DNA of 64,000 bases from Ruminococcaceae bacterium FB2012 (GCA_900104495.1 FMXS01000018.1:1-64000); one strand, 5' to 3'. Shown: positions 26,618 to 35,829, counted from the stretch's first letter. Translations and numbers: made by a program. Notes: a model not told the origin generated them from the sequence alone.

Positions 26618-26686
26618 TACCCTTTTTTTGAATATTTTACTCTGATGTGATACTACTTTAACATATTAAAATAAAGCTGCCCCTTC

Positions 26687-26857
26687 GGACGGACCGGACG
26701 GACCGGACGGGCTTTTCCTACTTTTTTATTTTTTATATATATACATACATATACATATATATAATATATTTCTGCGTATTTTTCACAAATAGTGTAAACT
26801 GCCGTCCAGCCCGTCCAAAGGGCGCAAATGCGCGGTTTGAGTGTGTCCGGTCCGTCC
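26687..26857. repeat. Inverted repeat between trp and metY promoters
   Basis: GGACGGACCGGAC (26687-26699, with the unit GGACGGACC partly repeated to 26711) is exactly inverted at 26845-26857. The 145 bases between are strongly AT-rich with alternating TA tracts. No gene is present from 26620 to 26890. Confidence 0.6.
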
Positions 26858-26893
26858 AATTCAAAAAAATCGAAAAAAATTTTATAAATCCTA

Positions 26894-26922
26894 TTGACAA
26901 AGTGGGAATTGTGTGCTATAAT
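26894..26922 (+). promoter_or_regulatory. Promoter of metY-cysK
   Basis: TTGACA (26894-26899), 17 bases, TATAAT (26917-26922). A dyad-like ACCCGATAGGAAA follows near 26931-26944 and could be a repressor site. Confidence 0.88.
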
Positions 26923-26972
26923 TCATACATACCCGATAGGAAAACGGTACAATCAAGAAAGCGAGTGAGAAA

Positions 26973-27062
26973 ATGAACATACGGATCACGAAACTCCTCA
27001 GATCGAATTACCGCTTCGGACGAATGCGTCGATGTCGTCCCTGCGCGGAAATCAGAGAATGA
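26973..27062 (+). CDS. Putative cysteine-containing leader peptide upstream of metY
   Basis: A 29-codon frame starts at ATG 26973 behind GAGTGAG, within the metY leader. Its C-terminal half reads RMRRCRPCAEIRE, with two Cys codons two codons apart near the end, then TGA. A GC-rich dyad (near 27065-27085) follows. The position, size and Cys codons fit a leader peptide that links cysteine supply to expression of the downstream cysteine and homocysteine synthesis genes. This is an inference; no terminator with a T run is obvious, so control might be translational. Confidence 0.5.
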   Translation: MNIRITKLLRSNYRFGRMRRCRPCAEIRE

Positions 27063-27143
27063 TCTGCGGCGGGGCCCGGCGAAATGCTGACCCGCACGTT
27101 ATAAAATGCATGACCTAATACATATTATAAAGGAGTAATCACT

Positions 27144-28421
27144 ATGAGCTATAAATTTGAAACACTTCAGCTTCACGTCGGACAGGAACAGGCGGACCCC
27201 GCCACCGATTCGAGAGCTGTTCCCATTTATCAGACCACATCCTACGTTTTCCATAACAGCGAGCACGCTGCCGCCCGCTTCGGTCTTACCGATGCAGGAA
27301 ACATCTACGGCAGGCTCACCAATTCCACCCAGGACGTGCTGGAAAAGCGCGTGGCCGCTCTTGAAGGCGGCGCGGCTGCCCTGGCAGTAGCCTCCGGCGC
27401 GGCTGCTATCAGCTACACGGTACAGGCCCTTGCAGCGGCAGGCGAGCATATTGTTGCTCAGAAGACGATCTACGGCGGCAGCTTCAACCTGCTGGCCCAC
27501 ACCCTTCCCCAGTACGGCATCAAGACCACCTTCGTGGACATCCACGACCTTGAAGCCGTAAAGGCGGCTATCCTGCCCGAGACCAAGGCGATCTTCATCG
27601 AGACACTCGGCAATCCCAACAGCGACATCCCGGACATCGAGGCTCTTTCGGAGCTGGCCCACTCTCACGGCATCCCGCTGGTTATCGACAACACCTTCGG
27701 CACGCCCTACCTTATCAGGCCCATTGAGCACGGTGCGGACATCGTGGTGCATTCGGCTACGAAGTTCCTGGGCGGACACGGCACGACCCTCGGCGGCGTG
27801 ATCGTGGATTCGGGCAAATTCAACTGGACTCCCGAGAAATTTGCACCTATCGCGGCTCCCAATCCCAGCTACCACGGGGTATCCTTCACCGCCGCGGCAG
27901 GACCCGCCGCTTTCGTCACCTACATCAGAGCGATACTTCTCCGTGACACCGGCGCCGCTATCTCGCCCTTCAACGCTTTCCTGCTGCTCCAGGGCGTCGA
28001 GACACTTTCTCTGAGACTGGAGCGTCACGCCGAGAACACCAAGAAGGTGGTCGAGTATCTTTCCAAGCATCCGCTGGTGGAAAAGGTCAATCACCCCTCG
28101 CTGCCGGAGCATCCGCAGCATGAGCTTTACAAGAAATACTTCCCCAACGGCGGCGGCTCCATTTTCACCTTTGACATCAAGGGCGGCAAGGAAGAAGCCT
28201 GGAAGTTCATCGACGCGCTGGAGATCTTCTCTCTGCTGGCTAACGTGGCTGACGTCAAGTCTCTTGTGATACATCCCGCCACCACCACACATTCGCAGCT
28301 CAGCGACGAGGAGCTGGCAGCCAACGACATCCGTCAGAGCACTATCCGCCTTTCCATAGGCACCGAACACATCGACGATATAATCGCAGACCTGGAAAAT
28401 GGCTTTGCGGCTATCAGATAA
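27144..28421 (+). CDS. metY: O-acetylhomoserine sulfhydrylase (homocysteine synthase)
   Basis: Makes homocysteine from O-acetylhomoserine and sulfide. It belongs to the Cys/Met metabolism PLP-enzyme family; the cofactor Lys is residue 207 in [11 protein letters not shown]. At 425 residues it has the longer MetY form rather than the 380-residue MetB/MetC form. The N terminus [18 protein letters not shown] is characteristic of MetY. AAAGGAG precedes the ATG. It is followed 36 bases later by cysK, so both sulfide-assimilating routes are in one operon. Confidence 0.94.
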   Translation: MSYKFETLQLHVGQEQADPATDSRAVPIYQTTSYVFHNSEHAAARFGLTDAGNIYGRLTNSTQDVLEKRVAALEGGAAALAVASGAAAISYTVQALAAAGEHIVAQKTIYGGSFNLLAHTLPQYGIKTTFVDIHDLEAVKAAILPETKAIFIETLGNPNSDIPDIEALSELAHSHGIPLVIDNTFGTPYLIRPIEHGADIVVHSATKFLGGHGTTLGGVIVDSGKFNWTPEKFAPIAAPNPSYHGVSFTAAAGPAAFVTYIRAILLRDTGAAISPFNAFLLLQGVETLSLRLERHAENTKKVVEYLSKHPLVEKVNHPSLPEHPQHELYKKYFPNGGGSIFTFDIKGGKEEAWKFIDALEIFSLLANVADVKSLVIHPATTTHSQLSDEELAANDIRQSTIRLSIGTEHIDDIIADLENGFAAIR

Positions 28422-28457
28422 CAAACTAAAAACAATAAATATTGGAGGAATAATGTC

Positions 28458-29390
28458 ATGTCAAACATATATAAAGGAACACTGGGACTTATCGGAAACA
28501 CACCTCTCGTTGAGGTGATAAACTTTGAAGCAGAGCTGGATCTCAAAGCAACGCTTCTCGCCAAGCTGGAATACTTCAACCCCGCAGGCAGCGTCAAGGA
28601 CAGGATCGCCAAGGCAATGATCGAGGACGCCGAGCAGAAGGGTCTGCTGAAGAAGGGCTCCGTCATCATCGAGCCCACTTCGGGTAATACCGGCATCGGT
28701 CTGGCTTCTATCGCGGCTGCCAAGGGCTACCGCATCATCATCACCATGCCCGAGACCATGAGCGTCGAGCGCAGGAACATCCTCAAAGCCTACGGCGCCG
28801 AGCTGGTTCTGACTGAGGGTGCAAAGGGCATGAAGGGCGCTATCGCCAAGGCCGAGGAGCTCTCCAAGGAGATCCCGGACAGCTTCATCCCGGGACAGTT
28901 CGTAAACCCCGCAAATCCCGCTATCCACAAGGCCACCACGGGCCCCGAGATCTGGAATGACACCGACGGCAAGGTTGACATCTTCGTAGCAGGAGTCGGC
29001 ACCGGCGGCACCCTGACGGGCGTGGGCGAGTTCCTCAAGGAGAAGAACCCCGCCGTAAAGATCGTAGCCGTTGAGCCGGAAAGCTCCCCCGTTCTCTCCG
29101 AGGGCAAAGCGGGCGCTCACAAGATCCAGGGCATCGGCGCGGGCTTCGTTCCCGACGTGCTGAACACCAAGATCTACGACGAGATCATCAAGGTCGCCAA
29201 TGAGGACGCCTTCGCCGCCGCCAAGCTGCTGGTGAAGAAGGAGGGCATCTCGGTGGGCATCTCCTCGGGTGCGGCTCTTCATGCCGCCGCAGAGCTTGCC
29301 AAGCGTCCCGAGAACGCAGGCAAGGTCATCGTGGCTCTGCTCCCCGACAGCGGCGACAGATACTACTCCACTCCCCTCTTTACCGAATGA
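28458..29390 (+). CDS. cysK: Cysteine synthase (O-acetylserine sulfhydrylase)
   Basis: Forms cysteine from O-acetylserine and sulfide. The PLP Lys47 is in [11 protein letters not shown], the substrate loop is [10 protein letters not shown] and the phosphate-binding loop is [10 protein letters not shown]. At 310 residues the length is standard. GGAGG precedes the ATG. A clean terminator follows at 29421-29446, closing the metY-cysK operon. Confidence 0.96.
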   Translation: MSNIYKGTLGLIGNTPLVEVINFEAELDLKATLLAKLEYFNPAGSVKDRIAKAMIEDAEQKGLLKKGSVIIEPTSGNTGIGLASIAAAKGYRIIITMPETMSVERRNILKAYGAELVLTEGAKGMKGAIAKAEELSKEIPDSFIPGQFVNPANPAIHKATTGPEIWNDTDGKVDIFVAGVGTGGTLTGVGEFLKEKNPAVKIVAVEPESSPVLSEGKAGAHKIQGIGAGFVPDVLNTKIYDEIIKVANEDAFAAAKLLVKKEGISVGISSGAALHAAAELAKRPENAGKVIVALLPDSGDRYYSTPLFTE

Positions 29391-29420
29391 ACATAATAAC
29401 ACATAACCTCCCAACACAGA

Positions 29421-29446
29421 AGCGCCCGCAGTAATGCGGGCGTTTT
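29421..29446 (+). terminator. Terminator of metY-cysK
   Basis: GCGCCCGCA pairs with TGCGGGCG, followed by TTTTT, 30 bases after cysK. Confidence 0.9.
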
Positions 29447-29496
29447 TGATGTCACAATATACAAAAACGGCTGTCGTATATCGTCAAAAATGCGAA

Positions 29497-29525
29497 TTGT
29501 GTTTTTTAATAAATTGTGATATAAT
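29497..29525 (+). promoter_or_regulatory. Promoter of the 29603 gene
   Basis: TTGTGT (29497-29502), 17 bases, TATAAT (29520-29525). Confidence 0.7.
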
Positions 29526-29602
29526 TAATACAGTGTTTTTAACGGCGTTCTCTCCTGCGGGGGAGACAAAAGCACAATATTTTTTTAAGGAGGAACATTG
29601 AT

Positions 29603-30121
29603 ATGGGAAACTATTCCGAACTCAAAAATAGTTATGACGGTCTGATCGCACTTCTCTCAACCATTACCAAGTCTGCCGGTGTCAGCGCATCCGTTGAAGA
29701 GATCACCGACACCTTCAACAGCGAATTCATCTTCTATGCGGGCGCACTTTCTCTCTGCGACGGCGAGATCGCCGACGAAGAGCTCAAGGCTCTCTCCGAG
29801 ATCTTCGACTATAAGTTCGATCACCTTGCGGTAATGAATGCGGCCCAGGCATTCAGCAAGACCCTTGAATGCATTCCCGCCTGCGTTAAGATAGCCGTAG
29901 ACATCGACAATACCGCAGCCGACAACAAGGAGATCAATGTCCTGCTGAGCGTAGGCGTTGTCTCGATGTTTGCTAATATTGCTCAGGCTATCGTTGCGGC
30001 CGATCAGCAGCTCACCGAGAACGAAGCCAAGCTGGCAATAGGATATGTCAACTTCCTTTCCGATTATGTTGACAAGAATCTTTCCGATGCAGCCAAGGCC
30101 AAGCTGCCCAAGAAGGAATAA
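29603..30121 (+). CDS. Small acidic hypothetical protein, possibly TerB-like
   Basis: A 172-residue soluble, all-helical-looking acidic protein with its own promoter, an AGGAGG site and a terminator, so it is certainly expressed. The motif LSLCDGEIADEELKALSEIF (about residues 49-68) resembles the metal-binding first helix pair of TerB-like domains, where an Asp-Gly-x-Ile-x-x-x-Glu-Glu pattern is common; VAADQQLTENEAKL repeats the pattern. The TerB link is only a pattern match. No neighbour suggests a function. Confidence 0.7.
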   Translation: MGNYSELKNSYDGLIALLSTITKSAGVSASVEEITDTFNSEFIFYAGALSLCDGEIADEELKALSEIFDYKFDHLAVMNAAQAFSKTLECIPACVKIAVDIDNTAADNKEINVLLSVGVVSMFANIAQAIVAADQQLTENEAKLAIGYVNFLSDYVDKNLSDAAKAKLPKKE

Positions 30122-30131
30122 CCTCACTGTG

Positions 30132-30167
30132 ACAGACGCTTCCGCTTAGGCGGGGGCGTTTTTTTGT
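30132..30167 (+). terminator. Terminator after the 29603 gene
   Basis: ACGC-CCGC pairs with GCGG-GCGT around TTAG, followed by seven T, 12 bases after the stop. Confidence 0.85.
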
Positions 30168-30194
30168 GCAGAAACGAAGATCGGAACAGAAGAT

Positions 30195-30475
30195 CGCATT
30201 CTGCCGCTGACCTTATACAGCATTGACTGGGTGAAACTTTTCCGGAGAAAGCATTCTTCAAGTTCTCTTTTCTATGTTCTTTCCATTGTTTTTGGCGGGG
30301 GCATATCCCGCTTTCATAGGACCGCAAAAGGCAAAACTCACACAAAACCCGGAAAGAAAATATGTCCCCGCCAAAAAGAATTAAAAGTCTTTAGAAGGGG
30401 GTTTGGGGGAAAGCCTTTCTTCAGAAAGGTTTCCCCCATTCAGCACTGCACAAAGCCGGCGGCAAAGCGCGTTTT
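30195..30475. repeat. Pair of inverted intergenic repeats
   Basis: There is no gene between 30122 and 30583. The left part (GCCGCTGACC at about 30203 through GTGAAACTTTTCCGGAGAAAG) is a degenerate inverted copy of the right part (30400-30470), which holds the strong palindrome GGGGGAAA-CCTTTCT/AGAAAGG-TTTCCCCC. Inside, TTTTTGGCGGGG near 30290 is inverted as CCCCGCCAAAAA near 30366. The whole could fold into one long hairpin. Confidence 0.7.
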
Positions 30476-30517
30476 TTTCTGTTCCGATTTTATTTTTTGC
30501 TAAAACGTTTTCGGCTC

Positions 30518-30545
30518 TTGCATTATTTTTCGTATATGCTATAAT
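30518..30545 (+). promoter_or_regulatory. Promoter of alpha-galactosidase gene
   Basis: TTGCAT (30518-30523), 16 bases, TATAAT (30540-30545), 38 bases before the start codon. Confidence 0.75.
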
Positions 30546-30582
30546 TGAATTGAAACTTTTTGATAATAAGGAGAGCGCTTCT

Positions 30583-32790
30583 ATGTCCGTGACTTACAAC
30601 GAAAAAGCAAGGCAGTTCCGGCTGCGTGCAAACAAGACCGATTACGTTATCGCCGTTGCCCCGGGAGGGGATTACCTCGCCCACGTTCGGTTCGGCTCCG
30701 CTGTCCCCGACAGGGACCTGACCTATCTTCTCCGCCTTGACGAGAACCCCTTCACCCCCGAGACCAACGACCGTGACCGCGCCGTTTATCTCGATACTCT
30801 GCCCTTTGAGTATCCCTGCTTCGGCATCGGAGACTACCGCGAGAGCGCCTTTAAAATTTCCGCTCCCGACGGGACTTCCGCCTGCGACCTGCGGTATAAG
30901 TCCCACAAGATATACAAGGGCAAGCCCGCTTTGGAAGGGCTCCCGGCTACCTTCGCCACCGAGAAAAGTCCCTGCGACACCCTGGAGATAACCCTGGAGG
31001 ATAAGCCCGCGGGGCTGGAAGCCACGCTTATCTACACCGCCTTTGAAAAGCTGGACGTCATCACACGTTCGGTCATCGTTAAAAACGTGGGAGATAAGCC
31101 CTGCACCCTTACAAGGGTCTATTCCGCCTGCGTGGACTTCGACACCGCTGATTTCGATATGCTGACCCTCAACGGCTCCTGGGCGAGAGAACGGGCCGCG
31201 GAGCGCTGCCGTCTCCATCACGGAAAGCAGTCCATAGATTCCATACGCGGGGAAAGCTCACATCAGAACAACCCCTTTGCCGCTCTCTGCGAGCATAAGG
31301 CCGACGAGGACAGCGGCGAAGTCTTCGGATTTAACTTTGTCTACTCGGGGAACTTCATCGCCCAGGCGGAGGTCACTCAGCACAAAAAGACCCGCTTCGT
31401 CATGGGCATAAATGACACGGACTTCTCCTGGCTCCTGGAACCCGGGGAGAGCTTCACCGCCCCGGAGGTCGTCATGGTGCATTCCACCGAGGGCCTCGGA
31501 GGCATGAGCCGCACCTTCCACGACCTTTACCGGGAAAACCTTATCCGCGGGGAGTACAAGGATAAGCGCCGTCCCATACTCATAAACAACTGGGAGGCCA
31601 CCTATTTCGATTTCAATACGGAGAAGCTCATCTCCATAGCCAAAGAGGCTTCAAAGCTGGGCATCGAGATGCTTGTAATGGACGACGGCTGGTTCGGTCA
31701 TCGGGACAGCGACAACTCTTCCCTCGGGGACTGGTTCGTCTATGAGAAGAAGCTCCCCGGAGGGCTGAAACATCTGGTGGACGAGGTCAACAAGCTGGGG
31801 ATGAAGTTCGGCATATGGTTCGAGCCGGAAATGATAAGCCCCGACTCTGAGCTTTTCCGCGCTCATCCCGACTGGGCGATACAGGTCAAGGGGCGCCCCA
31901 TGACCCTCTGCCGCGAGCAGTACGTCCTTGACTATTCCCGCAAAGAGGTAAGGGACCACATCTACTCCATGATGCGGAAAATACTGGACGGCGCCAACAT
32001 CGAATACATCAAATGGGATATGAACCGACAGCTCACCGAGGTGGGTTCGGCGGCTCTGCCCCCCGAAAGGCAGAAGGAGCTTTGGCACCGCTACGTCCTC
32101 GGGGTGTATGAGCTTATGGAACGGCTCACTTCCGATTATCCCCATATCCTGCTGGAGAACTGCTCCGGCGGCGGAGCCCGCTTCGACCCGGGAATGCTCT
32201 ACTACTCTCCGCAGATATGGTGCTCCGACGACACCGACGCCATAGAGCGTCTGAAAATACAGTACGGCACTTCGATGTGCTATCCCTGTTCGGCTATGGG
32301 GGCCCACGTCTCCGACTGCCCGAATCATACCGTGGGCAGGAGCACGCCCTTTGCCACAAGAGGCCACGCCGCTATGGTGGGCACCTTCGGCTACGAACTG
32401 GACGTTACCCGCATCCCCCAAGAGGACAGGGACGCTATCCCCGGGCAGATAGCGGAGTTCAACAAGTACAACGCTCTCGTCCGCACCGGGGACCATTACC
32501 GCATCGGCAATATGTTCGAGGACAACACCTTCGACGCCTGGGAATTCGTAGCCAAGGACAAGAGCGAGGCGCTGTTTGAATTCGTGCAGGTGCTGGGACG
32601 TCCCAACGAGAGAAGCCGGCGCATCAGGCTGAAAGGTCTTGACCCCGAGGCTTACTATTTCCGGGAAGACAAGCCGGAGGAAAAACTCTCCGGGGCGGCG
32701 CTGATGAACTGCGGCATAAACATCGGCGGGCTGTGGGGCGACTTCCGTTCGTTGATAATACACTTCATCCGGGCGGAGCATACGGACTGA
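30583..32790 (+). CDS. Alpha-galactosidase, glycoside hydrolase family 36
   Basis: Removes alpha-1,6-galactose from raffinose-type sugars and galactomannan side chains. The 735-residue protein has an N-terminal beta-supersandwich, the central barrel with MDDGWFGHRD, and nucleophile Asp479 in YIKWDMNRQ; the acid/base Asp is in the CSDDTDAIERL region (about 549). ENCSGGGARFD is another GH36 signature. No signal peptide is present, so it acts on imported sugar. The start at ATG 30583 has AAGGAG; the longer frame overlaps the promoter. No sugar transporter is adjacent. Confidence 0.93.
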   Translation: MSVTYNEKARQFRLRANKTDYVIAVAPGGDYLAHVRFGSAVPDRDLTYLLRLDENPFTPETNDRDRAVYLDTLPFEYPCFGIGDYRESAFKISAPDGTSACDLRYKSHKIYKGKPALEGLPATFATEKSPCDTLEITLEDKPAGLEATLIYTAFEKLDVITRSVIVKNVGDKPCTLTRVYSACVDFDTADFDMLTLNGSWARERAAERCRLHHGKQSIDSIRGESSHQNNPFAALCEHKADEDSGEVFGFNFVYSGNFIAQAEVTQHKKTRFVMGINDTDFSWLLEPGESFTAPEVVMVHSTEGLGGMSRTFHDLYRENLIRGEYKDKRRPILINNWEATYFDFNTEKLISIAKEASKLGIEMLVMDDGWFGHRDSDNSSLGDWFVYEKKLPGGLKHLVDEVNKLGMKFGIWFEPEMISPDSELFRAHPDWAIQVKGRPMTLCREQYVLDYSRKEVRDHIYSMMRKILDGANIEYIKWDMNRQLTEVGSAALPPERQKELWHRYVLGVYELMERLTSDYPHILLENCSGGGARFDPGMLYYSPQIWCSDDTDAIERLKIQYGTSMCYPCSAMGAHVSDCPNHTVGRSTPFATRGHAAMVGTFGYELDVTRIPQEDRDAIPGQIAEFNKYNALVRTGDHYRIGNMFEDNTFDAWEFVAKDKSEALFEFVQVLGRPNERSRRIRLKGLDPEAYYFREDKPEEKLSGAALMNCGINIGGLWGDFRSLIIHFIRAEHTD

Positions 32791-32807
32791 ACAAGGAGGA
32801 CTGCATT

Positions 32808-33098
32808 ATGAAAGCAAACATAAGCGTCTGCGGCGCGGACTGCGGCGAGTGCCGTTATCTCAAAGAGAAGAAATGCAAGGGCTGCAGCAAGTGCGAGGGC
32901 AAGGTCTTTCACTGTCCCAAGGGAGAAGAGTGCGCGATATACGCCTGCTGCATCTACGACAGGGGATACGAAAGCTGCATCGACTGCGCCGACATCCCGT
33001 GTTCGATATGGAAAAAGACCCGTGACCCGAAAATGTCCGCGGACGAATTTGAGGACAGCATCCGCGAGCGCATCCAGCGGCTGGAAGATAACTATTGA
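32808..33098 (+). CDS. Cysteine-rich DUF3795 protein
   Basis: A 96-residue protein with thirteen Cys in the first 65 residues, in CxxxCxxC (8-15), CxxCxxC (23-29) and CxxC (57-60) groups, as in DUF3795. It probably binds zinc or an iron-sulfur cluster. AGGAGG precedes ATG 32808. It starts 17 bases after the alpha-galactosidase stop and 15 before the fumarase subunit, and so shares their transcript. The family has no known function. Confidence 0.85.
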   Translation: MKANISVCGADCGECRYLKEKKCKGCSKCEGKVFHCPKGEECAIYACCIYDRGYESCIDCADIPCSIWKKTRDPKMSADEFEDSIRERIQRLEDNY

Positions 33099-33113
33099 TA
33101 AGAGGAAAATGCT

Positions 33114-33956
33114 ATGCGAGAGATAAATGTTAAAGAGATAGAAGAGACCGTCCGTGAGCTTTGCATAAAGGCAAATCTCCTGCTGCCGGAGGATATGGAG
33201 CAGTGCATCGGCTGCGGAGCGAAGTCCGAGGAAAGCCCCGTGGGCAAGGCGGTGTTTGAGGATATAATCGAGAACATCCGTGTGGCGAAGGAGGAAAGCA
33301 TCCCTATCTGCCAGGACTGCGGCATGGCGGTGGTGTTCATCGACATCGGCCAGGATGTGCATTTTGTCGGGGGCTCTCTCAGAGAAGCTATCGACAGGGG
33401 CGTTTCCCGAGGGTATACCGAAGGACGGCTTCGCTGCTCGGTGGTCAGCGACCCGCTGGAGCGGGTCAACACCGGGGACAACACTCCCGCGGTGGTACAC
33501 ACCCGCATCGTTGACGGCGAAGGCGTGAGCATCACGGTGGCGCCCAAGGGCTTCGGCTCGGAGAATATGTCTCAGCTGAAAATGATGACCCCTGCGGTGA
33601 CAGCCGACGAGATCGTGGACTGGGTAGTCGGAGCCGTGAGCAAGGCGGGGTCCAACCCCTGCCCGCCTATCGTCATCGGAGTGGGCATTGGCGGCGACTT
33701 TGAGAAGTGCGCCTATCTTGCGAAGAAGGCGCTTTGCCGTCCCGTGAGCCTGCGGAACCCCAAGCCCCTTTACTCGGAGCTGGAGGCAAAAATGCTGGAG
33801 AAGATAAACCGTCTCGGTATCGGGCCCCAAGGCTTCGGCGGCACCGTGACCTGTCTTGCGGTGAACATCGAGGAGGCTCCCACTCACATCGCGGGCCTGC
33901 CCGTATCGGTGAACGTGGGGTGCCACGTCACCCGCCACGCAAGCGCGGAAATATGA
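33114..33956 (+). CDS. Class I fumarate hydratase / tartrate dehydratase alpha subunit
   Basis: The 280-residue protein is the alpha subunit of the two-subunit, 4Fe-4S hydro-lyases that interconvert fumarate and malate (or dehydrate tartrate). The three cluster Cys are visible in QCIGCG/PICQDCG, and VNVGCHVTRH near the C terminus. GIGGDFEKCA is another family motif. The partner beta subunit, normally the next gene, is missing: the following gene is convergent. The beta subunit must be elsewhere if this enzyme works. The substrate cannot be told from the alpha chain alone. Confidence 0.88.
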   Translation: MREINVKEIEETVRELCIKANLLLPEDMEQCIGCGAKSEESPVGKAVFEDIIENIRVAKEESIPICQDCGMAVVFIDIGQDVHFVGGSLREAIDRGVSRGYTEGRLRCSVVSDPLERVNTGDNTPAVVHTRIVDGEGVSITVAPKGFGSENMSQLKMMTPAVTADEIVDWVVGAVSKAGSNPCPPIVIGVGIGGDFEKCAYLAKKALCRPVSLRNPKPLYSELEAKMLEKINRLGIGPQGFGGTVTCLAVNIEEAPTHIAGLPVSVNVGCHVTRHASAEI

Positions 33957-34027
33957 CAGCAGGCTTTTCACGGCAATACCGTAGTGCATTTTCCAACTGA
34001 TAAACAGCCTGTAAGCGCAGTCACAAC

Positions 34028-34064
34028 AAAAAAAGATCCCCCGCCCGGGGGATCTCTTTTTTTT
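34028..34064. terminator. Bidirectional terminator
   Basis: AAAAAAAGATCCCCC and GGGGGATCTCTTTTTTTT form a perfect stem with A and T runs on either side, serving the convergent fumarase and trpB2 genes. Confidence 0.92.
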
Positions 34065-34082
34065 GAGGAAATATATTATCGG

Positions 34083-35450
34083 TTAGAACTTAGGCAGGTT
34101 TGCAAGGCTCTTTGCGATCTCCTCGTCGGTGGGGATGTAGTCGGACATCTCGTGGTCGTTGTACTTCTGATAGGCAACCATATCGAAATAGCCGGTGCCT
34201 GTCAGTCCGAAGAGGATAGTCTTTTCCTCGCCGGTCTCCTTGCACTTGAGGGCCTCGTCGATAGCAACTCTGATAGCGTGGCTGCTCTCCGGCGCGGGAA
34301 GGATGCCTTCAACGCGGGCGAACTGCTCCGCCGCCGCGAATACGGAGGTCTGCTCAACGCTTCTTGCGGTGATAAGGCCGTCATCGTAAAGCTGGGAAAC
34401 TACCGAGCTCATGCCGTGGTATCTCAGTCCGCCGGCGTGGTTGGCCGAGGGAATGAAGCCGGAGCCGAGGGTATACATCTTTGCCAGCGGGCAGACCATG
34501 CCGGTGTCGCAGAAGTCATAGGCGTATTTGCCTCTTGTCAGTGACGGACAGGATGCAGGCTCAACCGCGATGAACTCATAGTCGGCCTCGCCGCGGAGCT
34601 TTCTGCCCATGAAGGGAGAGATAAGTCCGCCCAGGTTGGAGCCGCCTCCGGCGCATCCGATTATCGTATCGGGCTTGATGCCGTACTTATCGCAGGCCGC
34701 CATGGTCTCCAGTCCGATAATGCTCTGGTGGAGCAGTACCTGTGAAAGCACCGAACCGAGAACGTATCTGTAACCCTCGGTGCCTACGGCAACCTCAACG
34801 GCCTCGGAGATAGCGCATCCGAGAGAGCCGGTAGTGCCGGGGAACTTTTCAAGGATCGCTCTGCCCACATTGGTGGTATTGGAAGGCGAAGGAGTAACAT
34901 CCGCGCCGTAGGTGCGCATTACCTCGCGGCGGAAGGGCTTCTGCTCGTAGCTGACCTTTACCATATAGACCTTGCAGTCCAGTCCGAGATATGCGCAGGC
35001 CATGGAAAGGGCGGTGCCCCACTGTCCGGCGCCTGTTTCGGTGGTAACGCCCTTGAGGCCCTGCTTCTTGGCATAGTAGGCCTGAGCGATAGCCGAGTTG
35101 AGCTTGTGGCTTCCGGAGGTGTTGTTGCCCTCGAACTTGTAGTAGATCTTCGCGGGAGTACCGAGAGCCTTTTCAAGGCAGTAGGCTCTTACCAGCGGAG
35201 CGGGACGGTACATCTTGTAGAAGTCCAGTATCTCCTGGGGGATGTCGATATAGGCATCGGTGGTGTTGAGTTCCTGCTCAGCCAGCTCGCGGCAGAAAAC
35301 GCCGCTCAGCTCATCGACGGTCATGGGTTCGTGGGTCGCGGGATTAAGCAGCGGCGCGGGCTTGTTTTTCATATCCGCGCGGACGTTGTACCACTGCTTC
35401 GGCAGCTCACTTTCTTCAAGATAGATCTTGTACGGGATCTCTTTGCTCAT
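34083..35450 (-). CDS. trpB2: TrpB2-type tryptophan synthase beta chain
   Basis: A 455-residue PLP enzyme of the TrpB2 (TrpB-like) group, longer than trpB1 and with the typical N-terminal extension (IPYKIYLEESELPKQWYNVR). The cofactor Lys lies in NTSGSHKLNSA, the substrate loop in TTETGAGQWGT, and the phosphate loop in GCAGGGSNLGG. TrpB2 enzymes make tryptophan from indole and serine without needing TrpA, for example to salvage indole. Its own T-box with a UGG specifier upstream supports a role in tryptophan supply. AAAGGA precedes the ATG. Confidence 0.93.
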   Translation of the reverse strand: MSKEIPYKIYLEESELPKQWYNVRADMKNKPAPLLNPATHEPMTVDELSGVFCRELAEQELNTTDAYIDIPQEILDFYKMYRPAPLVRAYCLEKALGTPAKIYYKFEGNNTSGSHKLNSAIAQAYYAKKQGLKGVTTETGAGQWGTALSMACAYLGLDCKVYMVKVSYEQKPFRREVMRTYGADVTPSPSNTTNVGRAILEKFPGTTGSLGCAISEAVEVAVGTEGYRYVLGSVLSQVLLHQSIIGLETMAACDKYGIKPDTIIGCAGGGSNLGGLISPFMGRKLRGEADYEFIAVEPASCPSLTRGKYAYDFCDTGMVCPLAKMYTLGSGFIPSANHAGGLRYHGMSSVVSQLYDDGLITARSVEQTSVFAAAEQFARVEGILPAPESSHAIRVAIDEALKCKETGEEKTILFGLTGTGYFDMVAYQKYNDHEMSDYIPTDEEIAKSLANLPKF

Positions 35451-35521
35451 TTTTGATCATCCTTTCGGTCAATATAATAATATGCACAAGGCATAACGGA
35501 TACGTTCTCCGGGGGACAAAC

Positions 35522-35795
35522 AAAAAACCCGTCCCACGAAACATGGGACAGGTAAAATTCCTGCGGTGCCACCCAAATTGACGGCCGTGCCGTCCTCTCG
35601 GCGCTCATACTGACATACGAGCCTGCGTTGGTAACGGGGGCAGAACACCCGTTGACTGCTACTTGCCATACGGCTTTCGGTCACCCTCAGAAGTCCATTC
35701 ATCAGCGTTTCGGCTGCTGCCTTCCAGCAAACGGCAGCTCTCTGTGAGTCAAAGCTCGCTGACTACTTACTCTTCATCATCGGTTTCAGATATTG
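35522..35795 (-). promoter_or_regulatory. T-box leader, tRNA-Trp specific, controlling trpB2
   Basis: The core TGGGTGGCACCGCAG is at 35562-35576 (minus strand). The terminator stem ACCTGTCCCAT/GTGGGACGGGT ends in six T at 35522-35527. The proposed specifier UGG is at 35697-35695 in GAATGGACTTCTGAGGG, closely matching GGACCGCTGAGGG in the trp operon leader. Confidence 0.93.
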
Positions 35796-35800
35796 GATTC

Positions 35801-35829
35801 ATTATACACCACTTTCAACAATTTGTCAA
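35801..35829 (-). promoter_or_regulatory. Promoter of trpB2
   Basis: Minus strand TTGACA (35824-35829), 17 bases, TATAAT (35801-35806). Confidence 0.9.
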
